Positions 42,584 to 50,981 of a stretch of DNA of 64,000 bases are shown piece after piece. The first letter of the stretch is position 1. Every line of letters starts with the position of its first letter. This stretch comes from Chitinophagales bacterium. Lineage in GTDB: Bacteria > Bacteroidota > Bacteroidia > Chitinophagales > Chitinophagaceae. Both the position numbers and the translations under genes were made by a program. The notes below the pieces were generated by a model. That model did not search any database. It had not been told where the DNA came from and saw only the letters and a list, made by a program, of their open reading frames with translations. Where the stretch lies: NCBI GenBank assembly GCA_020636575.1, contig JACJXP010000002.1, positions 434,001 through 498,000 of the forward strand, written 5' to 3'.

Positions 42584-43240
42584 ATGAGAAACAGATCACA
42601 AACAACAAAGTTTATTTTTCTGTTTCTAACAGGTGCAATAGGGTGGTTTGGACTTGCTCTACAAATGTTCCTGCTATTAAACAATGCTTCCTCAAACGGC
42701 ATTTCTAAAAGCACAGCCATCCTCAATTTTTTTAGCTATTTCACCATATTGACCAACCTGCTTGTAGCAGCAAGTATCACCGTTCGTTTATTCTTACCAA
42801 ATTCAAATTGGGGATATTTCTTTAGTAAGGTTACAACACAAACAGCAATAGCCGTGTACATTCTTATTGTAGGTCTCGTTTATTCCATTGCATTACGCAG
42901 GATATGGGATCCACAGGGATTACAACTACTGGCAGACAGGATATTGCATGATGTTATCCCCCTGCTTTATTTACTTACCTGGTTGCTTTTTACACCAAAA
43001 ACCAATATGAACTGGCAAAAGTCTTTTATATGGCTCTTGTTCCCTTTGGGTTACCTTGTAATGGCACTCACCAGGGGGTGGATGACAAACTGGTTCTCTT
43101 ACTATTTTTTGAACTTTATTGAACTGGGATGGGAAAAAGTATTGTTGAATATAGTGATGATAGCAGCTTTTTTCTTTGTGGTTTCCCTGTTACTCATTTT
43201 TATAAATGCTAAAAAAAGTATTTTAGTTAAGGAAAATTAA
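42584..43240 (+). CDS. Pr6Pr-family membrane protein
   Basis: A 218-residue integral membrane protein with six hydrophobic helices. The pattern FFSYFTILTNLLVAASITVRL, LVYSIALRRIWDPQGLQLLADRILHDVIPLLYLLTWLLF and YPLG-like turn (FPLGYLVMALTRG) is typical of the Pr6Pr group, related to the eukaryotic FAR-17a/AIG1 lipid-hydrolase-like proteins. The conserved residues here include Asn in TILTN and His in LHDVIP, which in the eukaryotic relatives form the active site (Thr/His); whether this copy is an esterase is unknown. Follows the propeller gene by 26 bases. Confidence 0.7.
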   Translation: MRNRSQTTKFIFLFLTGAIGWFGLALQMFLLLNNASSNGISKSTAILNFFSYFTILTNLLVAASITVRLFLPNSNWGYFFSKVTTQTAIAVYILIVGLVYSIALRRIWDPQGLQLLADRILHDVIPLLYLLTWLLFTPKTNMNWQKSFIWLLFPLGYLVMALTRGWMTNWFSYYFLNFIELGWEKVLLNIVMIAAFFFVVSLLLIFINAKKSILVKEN

Positions 43241-43249
43241 AAAATAACA

Positions 43250-43276
43250 AGGCCTGAGGCTTCTGGCCTGAATTTT
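43250..43276 (+). terminator. Weak terminator-like hairpin
   Basis: AGGCC (43250-43254) and GGCCT (43265-43269) enclose a 10-base loop, followed by GAATTTTT. The stem is short, so termination may be partial before the next gene at 43291. Confidence 0.3.
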
Positions 43277-43290
43277 TATTAATACAGGAT

Positions 43291-43668
43291 ATGAATAAAT
43301 CTTTACTTTTTTTGTTGATCATAATCAGCTCACATGTTTCCGCTCAAAAAGTGGATAGCATTTATTTTCATCTATATACAGACAGTTTAAAAAAAGGGCA
43401 GCACAACTACATAAACATTGATGGCAAATTGGCTAATGGGAAATGGCTGCCGCTTACCGATAAACATATCAGTTTTAGTTGTACTTCTGCCACATTCAGT
43501 GGTAACGAACTTATCATACCTGAAGATTTCAAAGAAAAAAAAGTAACGGTAAAAGCAGTATTAAAATCAGATCCTGCCGTCCGGAAAGAAATTACGATCT
43601 GGATAAAACAGAACCCGGATCCTCCCCTGCCCCGAAGACAGGATATGATGCCTAATAGAAGAAGTTGA
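43291..43668 (+). CDS. Small exported protein, Ig-like, unknown function
   Basis: A 125-residue protein with a signal peptide (residues 1-18, ending HVSAQ). The body is a single beta-rich unit (HNYINIDGKLANGKWLPL ... GNELIIPEDFKEKKVTVKAVLK) that resembles a Big/Ig-like domain in which a 'property of the value' strand is followed by an edge strand. The C-terminus is Pro/Arg-rich (PDPPLPRRQDMMPNRRS). I do not recognise a family. It lies 50 bases after the Pr6Pr gene and is closed by a bidirectional terminator. Confidence 0.6.
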   Translation: MNKSLLFLLIIISSHVSAQKVDSIYFHLYTDSLKKGQHNYINIDGKLANGKWLPLTDKHISFSCTSATFSGNELIIPEDFKEKKVTVKAVLKSDPAVRKEITIWIKQNPDPPLPRRQDMMPNRRS

Positions 43669-43675
43669 TTGTAAT

Positions 43676-43705
43676 AAAAAATCCCGGTGATACCGGGACT
43701 TTTTA
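43676..43705. terminator. Bidirectional terminator between two convergent genes
   Basis: TCCCGGT (43682-43688) and ACCGGGA (43692-43698) form a perfect 7-bp stem with a 3-base loop. On the plus strand it is followed by CTTTTTATT; on the minus strand by TTTTTTATT. It serves the small exported protein gene and the transaldolase gene. Confidence 0.8.
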
Positions 43706-44359
43706 TTATTGTGTCTTTTTGGCGTCTTCCAGGAATTTGGCCAGCCCTATATCTGTTAACGGGTGTTTTAATAACCCCAGTATTGAGTCAAGCGGACATG
43801 TACATACATCAGCACCGGCTTCAGCACATTTTATAATGTGTAAAGCGTTACGAATGGAAGCTGCCAGTATCTCTGTTTTAAATCCTTGTAATGAATAAAT
43901 ATGGACAATTTGCTCGATCAGTTGAACACCGTCCCAGCCACTGTCATCAATACGGCCAATAAATGGTGAAACATAAGTTGCACCGGCTTTTGCTGCCAGA
44001 ATAGCCTGACCAGCAGAAAATACAAGAGTGCAGTTTGTTTTGATACCATTATCAGTAAACCATTTTAATGCTTTTACCCCGTCCTTGATCATTGGTACTT
44101 TTACCACAATATTTGGGTGAATAGCTGCCAGTTTTTTTCCCTCTTCTACGATCCCTTCAAAATCTGTACTGATCACTTCAGCGCTGATGTCACCATCTAC
44201 CATATCACAAATGGTTTTATAATGTGCCATTACAGCATCAGTGCCTTTTATACCTTCTTTGGCCATTAACGAAGGATTGGTGGTAACACCATCCAGGATT
44301 CCTAACTCATTTGCTTCCTTTATCTGGGAAAGATTAGCAGTATCAATAAAAAACTTCAT
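43706..44359 (-). CDS. Small transaldolase / fructose-6-phosphate aldolase family
   Basis: A 217-residue enzyme of the short TalC/FSA subfamily. The opening MKFFIDTANLSQIKEANELG and ILDGVTTNPSLMAKEG are characteristic; the Schiff-base lysine is Lys87 in VVKVPM. The class makes a covalent intermediate with dihydroxyacetone units and works in the pentose phosphate pathway as transaldolase, or as an aldolase on fructose 6-phosphate. Length separates it from long TalB enzymes. Bacteroidota proteins of this size are usually transaldolases. The gene lies just downstream of the SRP RNA gene on the same strand. Confidence 0.92.
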   Translation of the reverse strand: MKFFIDTANLSQIKEANELGILDGVTTNPSLMAKEGIKGTDAVMAHYKTICDMVDGDISAEVISTDFEGIVEEGKKLAAIHPNIVVKVPMIKDGVKALKWFTDNGIKTNCTLVFSAGQAILAAKAGATYVSPFIGRIDDSGWDGVQLIEQIVHIYSLQGFKTEILAASIRNALHIIKCAEAGADVCTCPLDSILGLLKHPLTDIGLAKFLEDAKKTQ

Positions 44360-44385
44360 AATTATTTCTGTGGAGATTAAAAAAA

Positions 44386-44479
44386 GGCAGGCTGATTACA
44401 TCGCACCGCTCAACCACCTACTCTTGCTGCCTTCCGGCCCTGGGAGGGTTCAGCAGGAGCTGGTCGTGTAAGACCTGCC
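44386..44479 (-). ncRNA. ffs: Signal recognition particle RNA, small bacterial type (4.5S-like)
   Basis: On the minus strand the conserved SRP54-binding core AGGGCCGGAAGGCAGCA appears within a hairpin whose loop side is the asymmetric GGAA tetraloop helix. The ends GGCAGG (44479-44474) and CCTGCC (44391-44386) pair as the closing stem. Seven T follow directly (44385-44379) as terminator. The size near 94 bases is that of the small SRP RNA. With FtsY and Ffh it targets nascent membrane proteins. A -7 element TATCTTTG (44491-44484) fixes the 5' end to within a few bases of 44479. Confidence 0.93.
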
Positions 44480-44483
44480 GCCA

Positions 44484-44491
44484 CAAAGATA
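44484..44491 (-). promoter_or_regulatory. -7 promoter element of the SRP RNA gene
   Basis: TATCTTTG on the minus strand matches TAnnTTTG exactly and ends 5 bases before the paired 5' end of the RNA. A -33 TTTG at the standard spacing is not evident. Confidence 0.6.
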
Positions 44492-44512
44492 AGGAAGCAA
44501 CGGCAAACAGAA

Positions 44513-45790
44513 TTAACGTTGAAAAGCTGAATTAACCTGGGCGAAACCTACTAATTCATCGGCCCTGGCACCAAAGGGCCGAAAATAAACGAGGACCATA
44601 TAACCATTTTCGGTTCCCCAGTAATTGCCTTCTGTATTTTCATAGGACACCTCATTATTATTATTCTGATCGGCAACAGTTATGTAAGAATAATTATAAT
44701 ACCCTTGTTTTAGATATAATGCCTTTTCATAAACCCCTTTTTCTTCATTGAAGAGCATTCTTGAATTCTCGTTTTTCTCATAATTAGTGAGCTCTCCAAA
44801 CACATAAATATTCCTTCTCAAAAATGGTCTTTTTCCCGGAGGCACATAAGTAAAATGTACCCAGGCATAATCACTTTGCCAGTAAGGATTATTTCCATCC
44901 TGGTTTTCAATAGAAAATATTCCATTTAAGTCACGGTAATAAACATATACCTGGCCGGTTCTGTCACTATCCGGATTCACATAAATATCTGTACGGCTAC
45001 TTGTATCGCTATCTTTTATTTGTGCAACCCTATCACTACGTAACCGAAAACTTCTCAGATCAACCCATCTCCATTCCTTACCTGCTAAAAAAGTTGTATT
45101 TTCTTCATCGCTATACTCATAATAATTACCTCTGAATATCGTGGGGCGGTCAAGCACTGATGTTTTCTCCCAGATATTATTCTGTACAACAGCTACTTTA
45201 AGATCTTGCGGAGAAAAGGCATTGATCTGCCCACCCTGTGTACTTACCGAGACCTGCACCCGCTGGTGGGTTCGAAAAAAGTTTGTATTAAAGGGTTGTG
45301 TCACCTGTGCCGAAACAGAAGCTTTTTTATTTACGACAAGGAACCGACGAGTAAATGCGAGCTGCGATGTATCATCGTTCAAAAATACTTTCAGCAGATA
45401 GTTTCCTCCTTTTGTGGGTGCAGAATTTCTTTCCGGGAAAATGACCTGGTAGTGGGTGTAACGGGTTTGTATCAATGACGAGGTACGATAGGTACTTATC
45501 CGGTTACTTTGAAATCCTCTTATATAATCAAAGGTTTGCACATTGGCGGGACTCCAGTCCGCATTACATAGTTGAAAACTATAATAGTAATATTTCATAT
45601 CACCATCCATATCATCAAAATGAAGCTCTAACTGATCCCCGCTATTGAGCATGATGACAGGATAGCTATATATGTCTCCCTGTTTGTGTAGTTTCACAGA
45701 CCTGATATTTTCATAATATATATGATCAGGGATCTGTGCTAAAATGGATATAGGAATTAATAACAAAACAAGGATACACAATCTTTTCAT
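44513..45790 (-). CDS. Type IX secretion system plug protein (DUF5103 family)
   Basis: A 425-residue exported beta-rich protein. After a signal peptide (residues 1-18, ILA-Q) come Ig-like strands with the family's DHIYYENIRSVKLHKQGD, YYYYSFQLCNADWSPANVQTFDYIRGF and YIT...GYMVLVYFRPFGARADELVGF blocks. In Flavobacterium a protein of this family sits in the SprA translocon and closes its periplasmic side. So the organism very probably has a T9SS, in line with the sorting tail seen at 3927-5189. The ATG at 45790 is chosen as it begins the signal peptide; an ATG at 45883 lies upstream. No sprA or porV genes are near. Confidence 0.85.
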   Translation of the reverse strand: MKRLCILVLLLIPISILAQIPDHIYYENIRSVKLHKQGDIYSYPVIMLNSGDQLELHFDDMDGDMKYYYYSFQLCNADWSPANVQTFDYIRGFQSNRISTYRTSSLIQTRYTHYQVIFPERNSAPTKGGNYLLKVFLNDDTSQLAFTRRFLVVNKKASVSAQVTQPFNTNFFRTHQRVQVSVSTQGGQINAFSPQDLKVAVVQNNIWEKTSVLDRPTIFRGNYYEYSDEENTTFLAGKEWRWVDLRSFRLRSDRVAQIKDSDTSSRTDIYVNPDSDRTGQVYVYYRDLNGIFSIENQDGNNPYWQSDYAWVHFTYVPPGKRPFLRRNIYVFGELTNYEKNENSRMLFNEEKGVYEKALYLKQGYYNYSYITVADQNNNNEVSYENTEGNYWGTENGYMVLVYFRPFGARADELVGFAQVNSAFQR

Positions 45791-45865
45791 CTGATTATTA
45801 CTTAATAGCCATTTATAATGTTGTGAATTTCGGTTAAAAATGCGGATAAATGTTTTTAGCCGTCT

Positions 45866-45873
45866 TATTTTTG
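45866..45873 (+). promoter_or_regulatory. -7 promoter element of the LolC/E-like permease gene
   Basis: TATTTTTG matches TAnnTTTG and lies 37 bases before the TTG start at 45911. No clear -33 element is visible. Confidence 0.35.
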
Positions 45874-45910
45874 CCAGTATCAAATCATTTCAAAAGACTA
45901 AATATTCATC

Positions 45911-47167
45911 TTGAAGGTTGCAGGATTTATAGCAAACCGGATTGCTTTTAACCGCTCTACGGCAAAAGGAGATAATAAACGATCATTTTCAGGGTTTATT
46001 ATTCGTCTTGCAACGATCGCTACGGCTGTCAGCGTAATGGTAATGGTTGTCACCCTCGCATTTGCAAACGGATTTCAACAAACAGTTAGCCAGAAAATTT
46101 TCAGTTTTTGGGGGCATATCAGGATACAGGAAAAACAGCCTGACAAATCAATTATTTCAGAAGAAACGCCGATCATCCAGGATCCTGCATTAGCTAATGC
46201 CATACGACAGAACCCGGAAGTAAAAAGTATTCACTCTTTTGCTACCAAATATGCTATCCTTAAAACAACAGATGAAATTGAAGGTGTATTGGTAAAAGGT
46301 TTTGATAGCACTTTTAGTACAGAACATTTTCAATCTTTTATTCTTGACGGCCGTTTTATTCAATTCAATGACAGCACATACAGCCGTGAGATCATGCTTT
46401 CAGAATTTACAGCAAAACGGTTGCAGTTAAAGACGGGAGATAGAATCTTGATATACTTTATCCGTCCCGACGAAAGCATACGACCCGATAAACTGACCGT
46501 TTCAGGAATTTATAAAACCGGGATAGAAGAATATGATAAAACATTTGCCATAGGCGATATAAAACTCATTCAAAGATTAAATGAATGGATGCCGGATGAA
46601 ATTGGCGGGTACGAGGTTTTCCTGAATGACTACAAAAAGATAGACCCGGTTGCTGATGAGATCTACAATATGCATGATTTTCCGCTGGTTTGGGATGCAG
46701 TGAGTGTAAAAAGAATATCACCTAATATTTTTGACTGGCTCAATATGCAGGATAAAACAAGGAATCTCCTGATCATCTTCATGCTGGTGGTAGCTGTAAT
46801 TAACCTGATCAGCTGTCTTTTGATCTTGGTACTGGAAAGAGTAAGAATGATCGGTATATTGAAATCAATAGGCGCTACTAACTGGACTGTCCAAAAAATA
46901 TTTTTATACCACTCTTTCCTTATTACTGTACGAGGTGTATTACTTGGTCTTATATTAGGCCTTGGCCTTCTTTTTCTTCAAAAAGCAACCGGCTTTATTC
47001 GTTTACAGGAAGAGGCCTATTATGTAAGTACAGCTGCTGTTAAAATAGTTTGGTGGCAGGTGCTGGTAGTTTGTTTAGTAACGCTGATCATTAGCTTTTT
47101 AGTGATGTTGATCCCATCGTTACTGGCCCGCAAAATTCAACCGGTTAAAGCTGTTCAGTTCAGGTAA
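45911..47167 (+). CDS. LolC/LolE-family ABC permease (FtsX-like)
   Basis: A 418-residue MacB/FtsX-type permease: one N-terminal helix (residues about 27-50, RLATIATAVSVMVMVVTLAFANGF), a large periplasmic domain (about 55-270), then three helices with KTRNLLIIFMLVVAVINLISCLLILVLERVRMIGILKSIGATNW. The latter coupling motif is typical of LolC/E, which with LolD extract lipoproteins from the inner membrane. No ATPase gene is adjacent. The start is a TTG at 45911; an in-frame TAA lies three codons before it, and no ATG exists before the first helix. Its 3' end overlaps the next gene by 8 bases. Confidence 0.83.
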   Translation: MKVAGFIANRIAFNRSTAKGDNKRSFSGFIIRLATIATAVSVMVMVVTLAFANGFQQTVSQKIFSFWGHIRIQEKQPDKSIISEETPIIQDPALANAIRQNPEVKSIHSFATKYAILKTTDEIEGVLVKGFDSTFSTEHFQSFILDGRFIQFNDSTYSREIMLSEFTAKRLQLKTGDRILIYFIRPDESIRPDKLTVSGIYKTGIEEYDKTFAIGDIKLIQRLNEWMPDEIGGYEVFLNDYKKIDPVADEIYNMHDFPLVWDAVSVKRISPNIFDWLNMQDKTRNLLIIFMLVVAVINLISCLLILVLERVRMIGILKSIGATNWTVQKIFLYHSFLITVRGVLLGLILGLGLLFLQKATGFIRLQEEAYYVSTAAVKIVWWQVLVVCLVTLIISFLVMLIPSLLARKIQPVKAVQFR

Positions 47168-47894
47168 GATGGGAAAGAATAATACCCGCAGCTACAGCAA
47201 CATTTAAAGATTCCGCTTTACCTTTTCCGGGTATGGTAATACGAACATTTACAGATTCCAGCACTTCTTTACTGATACCTTTTGATTCATTGCCCAGCAC
47301 AATAATAGCCTTGTCATTAATATCCGTATTATTTACAGGCTGCCCCTCCATTACTGCAGCAAATATCCGGGTGTTACCCTGCTGCTGTAACCAACTCTGC
47401 AGATCACAATAAAAAACCGGAATCCTTAAAATACTGCCCATACTTGATTGCACTACTTTGGGATTATATACATCTGCACAATCATGGCTACAAACGATCC
47501 TGGATATTGCAAACCAATCCGCAATTCTGATAATTGTTCCGAGATTGCCGGGATCCTGTATACAATCCAAAGCCAGGATAACCTCATTCCCGGCAGGTTG
47601 AATAACTGAACGATCAAATTGTTCAACCAATGCTATCACCTTATTAGGCACCGATAATTGTGAAAGTTTTTCTAATTCATATGGTTGTACCTCTGTTACC
47701 GGAAGTGAGCCAAGGTATTGTTGGTTTTCTGTGATCCATTCTTTTAAAGCTATAACCTCTACAATGTTTACCTGTTCACTTAAAAGAAGCTCATGAATGA
47801 TCTTTGGCCCCTCCACTATGAACATTTTTTCCTTATCCCTGAATTTTTTCTGGCCTAAACTTTGGATATATTTGATTTTAGTTTTGGAAATCAT
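47160..47894 (-). CDS. SPOUT-class RNA 2'-O-methyltransferase (TrmH/SpoU family)
   Basis: A 244-residue methyltransferase with the trefoil-knot motifs: IALDCIQDPGNLGTIIRIADWF (motif 1), IIVLGNESKGIS (motif 2) and RITIPGKGKAESLNVAVAAGIIL (motif 3). The N-terminal about 80 residues form a substrate-binding domain as in RlmB/TsnR (KFRDKEKMFIVEGPKIIHELL). It should methylate a ribose in rRNA or tRNA; which base cannot be told. Its start codon is only 18 bases from that of divergent tamL. Confidence 0.92.
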   Translation of the reverse strand: MISKTKIKYIQSLGQKKFRDKEKMFIVEGPKIIHELLLSEQVNIVEVIALKEWITENQQYLGSLPVTEVQPYELEKLSQLSVPNKVIALVEQFDRSVIQPAGNEVILALDCIQDPGNLGTIIRIADWFAISRIVCSHDCADVYNPKVVQSSMGSILRIPVFYCDLQSWLQQQGNTRIFAAVMEGQPVNNTDINDKAIIVLGNESKGISKEVLESVNVRITIPGKGKAESLNVAVAAGIILSHLT

Positions 47895-47912
47895 TGCTGA
47901 TTGATAAGCTTT

Positions 47913-50288
47913 ATGTCAAGAAACCGCCTGTTTTCATTCTCTCTTATTATAAAAATTATTCTTGCTGTGCAGGGAATTGCCTGGCTGTCGTCCTGCAGCG
48001 TTGTGCCAAGAAACTATCCTAAAAATACTCCTTTCGTATATGATTACAATATCCATGTAGAAGAAGAACCCGAGCATTATGAAAAATCAAAGCTGGAATC
48101 AGGACTTAAAAATCAATTAGACGACAGCATTCGTGTAAGAACGGTCAGAAAGTTCTTTGCCAAAGGATTCTTTAACCGCCCGGTACTTGACAAGCCACCT
48201 GTTTACAAAAATGAAAATGCAGACCGATCAGTGATCTATATGCGAAGCCTGTTGAACTCACTGGGATTTTTCAGGGATTCCGTTTGGTATGATACCAGCC
48301 TGGTGGCAAAAGGAGATGACCAGTTACGGACGATTGTAAATTTTCATATAAGTCCTGGCAAGTTAGTTACATTGGATACGGTAAAATATAATTTTGGCAA
48401 AACTGAACTCCAGCCTATTACTGATTCTGCTAAAGAAGAAGCTATTATTAAAAAAGGGGATCCTTTTGCCAAGGTGACCATTTCACAGGAATTAGACAGA
48501 TTGGTAAGTCTTTACAGGGATAATGGCTATATGCAATTTACCAGGGAAGAACTCATAGGTTTATGGGATACTTTAAATCCTGCTATCCTCAATCCCACAC
48601 TTGATCCATTTGAACAAATAGCCATCCTGGATTCTATCCGTAAAAGCAGGATCAATCCAAAAGCCATATTGGAGATCAGGTTCAAACCAGGTTTTGACAG
48701 TAGCAGGATCAAAAAATTCTATACAGGAGATATTACAGTGATCCCTGACTTCAATTATTTTACTGATACGACAGGACTTCAAAGAAAAAATGAGTTTATA
48801 GATGGGATCCACATATCATATTTCAAGAAACTGTTCAGGCCAAAAATTCTTCCTCCTAATATCTACTTCCGAAAAGGAGATGTTTATAGCCAGCAAAATA
48901 TCAACAAAACAATCAACCGGTTCAATGTATTAGAGTCATGGCGGCTTGTAAGTATAGACGAAAAAATAAGGCCTGATCAGGATACAGCTGATTTCACAAT
49001 AAAATTATCACCGGCCCGTAAATATTCTTTTACTGCTAATCTTGAAGGGAGCCGGAACAATAATGCCTTTTCAGGCAATTTATTGGGTATAGCAGTAAAC
49101 GTAGGTTTGCAAAACAGGAACTTTGCGAAATCTGCTGACCAGAGTATTACCAATATCAGATATAATATTGAGACGGGAAAAGATACTGTAGCAGGTGTAA
49201 GTTTTATACAAACCAACCAGTTGATCTTAAGTCATACTATTTATATACCCAGGCCAGTACTTATAAAAAGATTGGTCCCTGAAAAATACAGGAATAATGT
49301 AAGAACGTCTTTTGCAATAAATATTGGTAGTACCCAGAGAAGGCAGTTATATAATTTGAGTACATTCAACACATCCTGGGGATATGAACTGCAAACTACC
49401 GGCAAATATCAAACAAGGCGCATATCTTTTCGGCCATTTAACATTGAGTATTCACTACTTGATTCAAAGCCTAAGCTTGATACGATTTTCAAGAATAACC
49501 CGTCATTGAGGAACATCTTTACGGATGGACTTATTACCTCTTCAATAGCCGGATTTGTAATTACAAGGAACAGGAATAATAATGCAAGTATCTTCCGGCT
49601 TAATGCTGAATGGTCGGGTTTATTATCCGGGTTGATACATTCTAAATTCCTCGATACAAATCTTTACAGGTTTGTAAAAGTTGATTTTGATTATGCATAT
49701 AGGTTAGGATTTCAAAAATCCGCACTTGTATTACGTTTTTTTGCCGGGGTTGGTTATGAACTGGGATCAACAGTTAACCCCCTGAAAAGAAATAGCCTGC
49801 CATTCTTCAGGCAATATTTTGCTGGCGGACCAAACAGTATGCGGGGATGGGCCCTTAGAAAATTGGGACCAGGATCAACCGTTAAGGATTTTGGCACCAA
49901 CGGTGCTCCGGACCGTTATGGAGATCTTCAGTTGGAAACAAATATTGAGTATCGCTTTAAGATCGCAAATGTTTCCGGATCGGATGTAAGCGGCGCTTTA
50001 TTTTCTGATATTGGCAACATATGGTACCTAAAGAAAGATGCCAGTGAGCCTGCAGGTGTTTTTAATATAAATCGCCTGTTTACTGACCTTGCTGTAAGTA
50101 CCGGGATGGGGCTTCGTGTTGATTTTGGTTTCTTTGTTGTCCGACTTGATTTTTCTGTAAAAGCAAAAGACCCAAGTCCTTCAACTGCCTACCAGGATAT
50201 ACAAAACAAATGGTTCGGGTATTTTGGAAAAAGTTTCCGTGCCGGTTCTCAATTTCAGTTAGGCATCAGCTATCCTTTTATACAATAG
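47913..50288 (+). CDS. tamL: TamL-type Omp85 outer-membrane lipoprotein
   Basis: A 791-residue Omp85-superfamily protein. A lipoprotein signal (lipobox LSSC, about Cys29) is followed by POTRA-type domains (about 55-370) and a C-terminal 16-strand barrel with RQYFAGGPNSMRGWALRKLGPGS, the family's conserved loop-6 region, and a last strand ending SYPFIQ. In Bacteroidota the TamA position is filled by such lipidated TamL proteins, which assemble outer-membrane proteins. tamB is often next to it but is not seen here. The ATG at 47913 is chosen over an upstream TTG at 47901. The 3' end overlaps convergent truB by 11 bases. Confidence 0.83.
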   Translation: MSRNRLFSFSLIIKIILAVQGIAWLSSCSVVPRNYPKNTPFVYDYNIHVEEEPEHYEKSKLESGLKNQLDDSIRVRTVRKFFAKGFFNRPVLDKPPVYKNENADRSVIYMRSLLNSLGFFRDSVWYDTSLVAKGDDQLRTIVNFHISPGKLVTLDTVKYNFGKTELQPITDSAKEEAIIKKGDPFAKVTISQELDRLVSLYRDNGYMQFTREELIGLWDTLNPAILNPTLDPFEQIAILDSIRKSRINPKAILEIRFKPGFDSSRIKKFYTGDITVIPDFNYFTDTTGLQRKNEFIDGIHISYFKKLFRPKILPPNIYFRKGDVYSQQNINKTINRFNVLESWRLVSIDEKIRPDQDTADFTIKLSPARKYSFTANLEGSRNNNAFSGNLLGIAVNVGLQNRNFAKSADQSITNIRYNIETGKDTVAGVSFIQTNQLILSHTIYIPRPVLIKRLVPEKYRNNVRTSFAINIGSTQRRQLYNLSTFNTSWGYELQTTGKYQTRRISFRPFNIEYSLLDSKPKLDTIFKNNPSLRNIFTDGLITSSIAGFVITRNRNNNASIFRLNAEWSGLLSGLIHSKFLDTNLYRFVKVDFDYAYRLGFQKSALVLRFFAGVGYELGSTVNPLKRNSLPFFRQYFAGGPNSMRGWALRKLGPGSTVKDFGTNGAPDRYGDLQLETNIEYRFKIANVSGSDVSGALFSDIGNIWYLKKDASEPAGVFNINRLFTDLAVSTGMGLRVDFGFFVVRLDFSVKAKDPSPSTAYQDIQNKWFGYFGKSFRAGSQFQLGISYPFIQ

Positions 50289-50961
50289 TTTTTACTTCTT
50301 TTTCAAACTCTTCCACCGTTTTAGCATCTTTTAACTCAAACTCCCCGATCCTTGTACGACAAAGACTACTCAGGTAAGCTCCGCATCCCAATGCCTCACC
50401 ATAATCGTTAGCAAGGCTTCTGATATATGTCCCGGTCGAACAAACAACACGAAAAGAAATCACTGGCATTTTTATATCTGTGATCTCAAATACTGAGATG
50501 GTCACCTTCCGGGGATCCAGCTTAACCTCCTTCCCCATTCTTGCCAGCTCATACACCCTTTTCCCATCCTTTTTAATTGCAGAATGCGCCGGCGGAACCT
50601 GCATTATTTCACCAATAAATTTTTTAGTAACAGCATATAGTTGTTCATGGGTCAATCCGTCAGTTGAAGCAAAATTCCCTGGTTCACTCTCCAGGTCATA
50701 AGTAACAGTAGTAGCCCCCAATGTAAAAGATCCTGTGTATTCTTTCTCCCGGGCCATATACTCATTTATCTTTTTTGTGAACTTACCGGTACATATTATT
50801 AAAAGCCCGGTTGCCAGGGGATCCAATGTACCGGCATGCCCCACTTTTTTAACCTTAACTAAATTCCTGATCTTTCTAACAACATCAAACGATGTCCAAT
50901 GCGTTGGCTTGTCAATTAGCAATACCTTCCCTTCTGCAAAAAAATTTGATGAGTCGTTCAT
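50278..50961 (-). CDS. truB: tRNA pseudouridine(55) synthase
   Basis: A 227-residue TruB core that converts U55 in the T-loop. The catalytic Asp47 is in GHAGTLDPLATGLL; VLLIDKPTHWTSFDVV and the CSTGTYIRSLANDYGEALG motif are intact. It lacks the C-terminal PUA domain, as often in short bacterial forms. It is 20 bases after the DUF58 gene and codirectional with the five genes upstream, so it probably ends that transcript. This link with an envelope-type operon is unexpected. Confidence 0.96.
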   Translation of the reverse strand: MNDSSNFFAEGKVLLIDKPTHWTSFDVVRKIRNLVKVKKVGHAGTLDPLATGLLIICTGKFTKKINEYMAREKEYTGSFTLGATTVTYDLESEPGNFASTDGLTHEQLYAVTKKFIGEIMQVPPAHSAIKKDGKRVYELARMGKEVKLDPRKVTISVFEITDIKMPVISFRVVCSTGTYIRSLANDYGEALGCGAYLSSLCRTRIGEFELKDAKTVEEFEKEVKTIV

Positions 50962-50981
50962 TAATACTTTTTTATCCGAAA

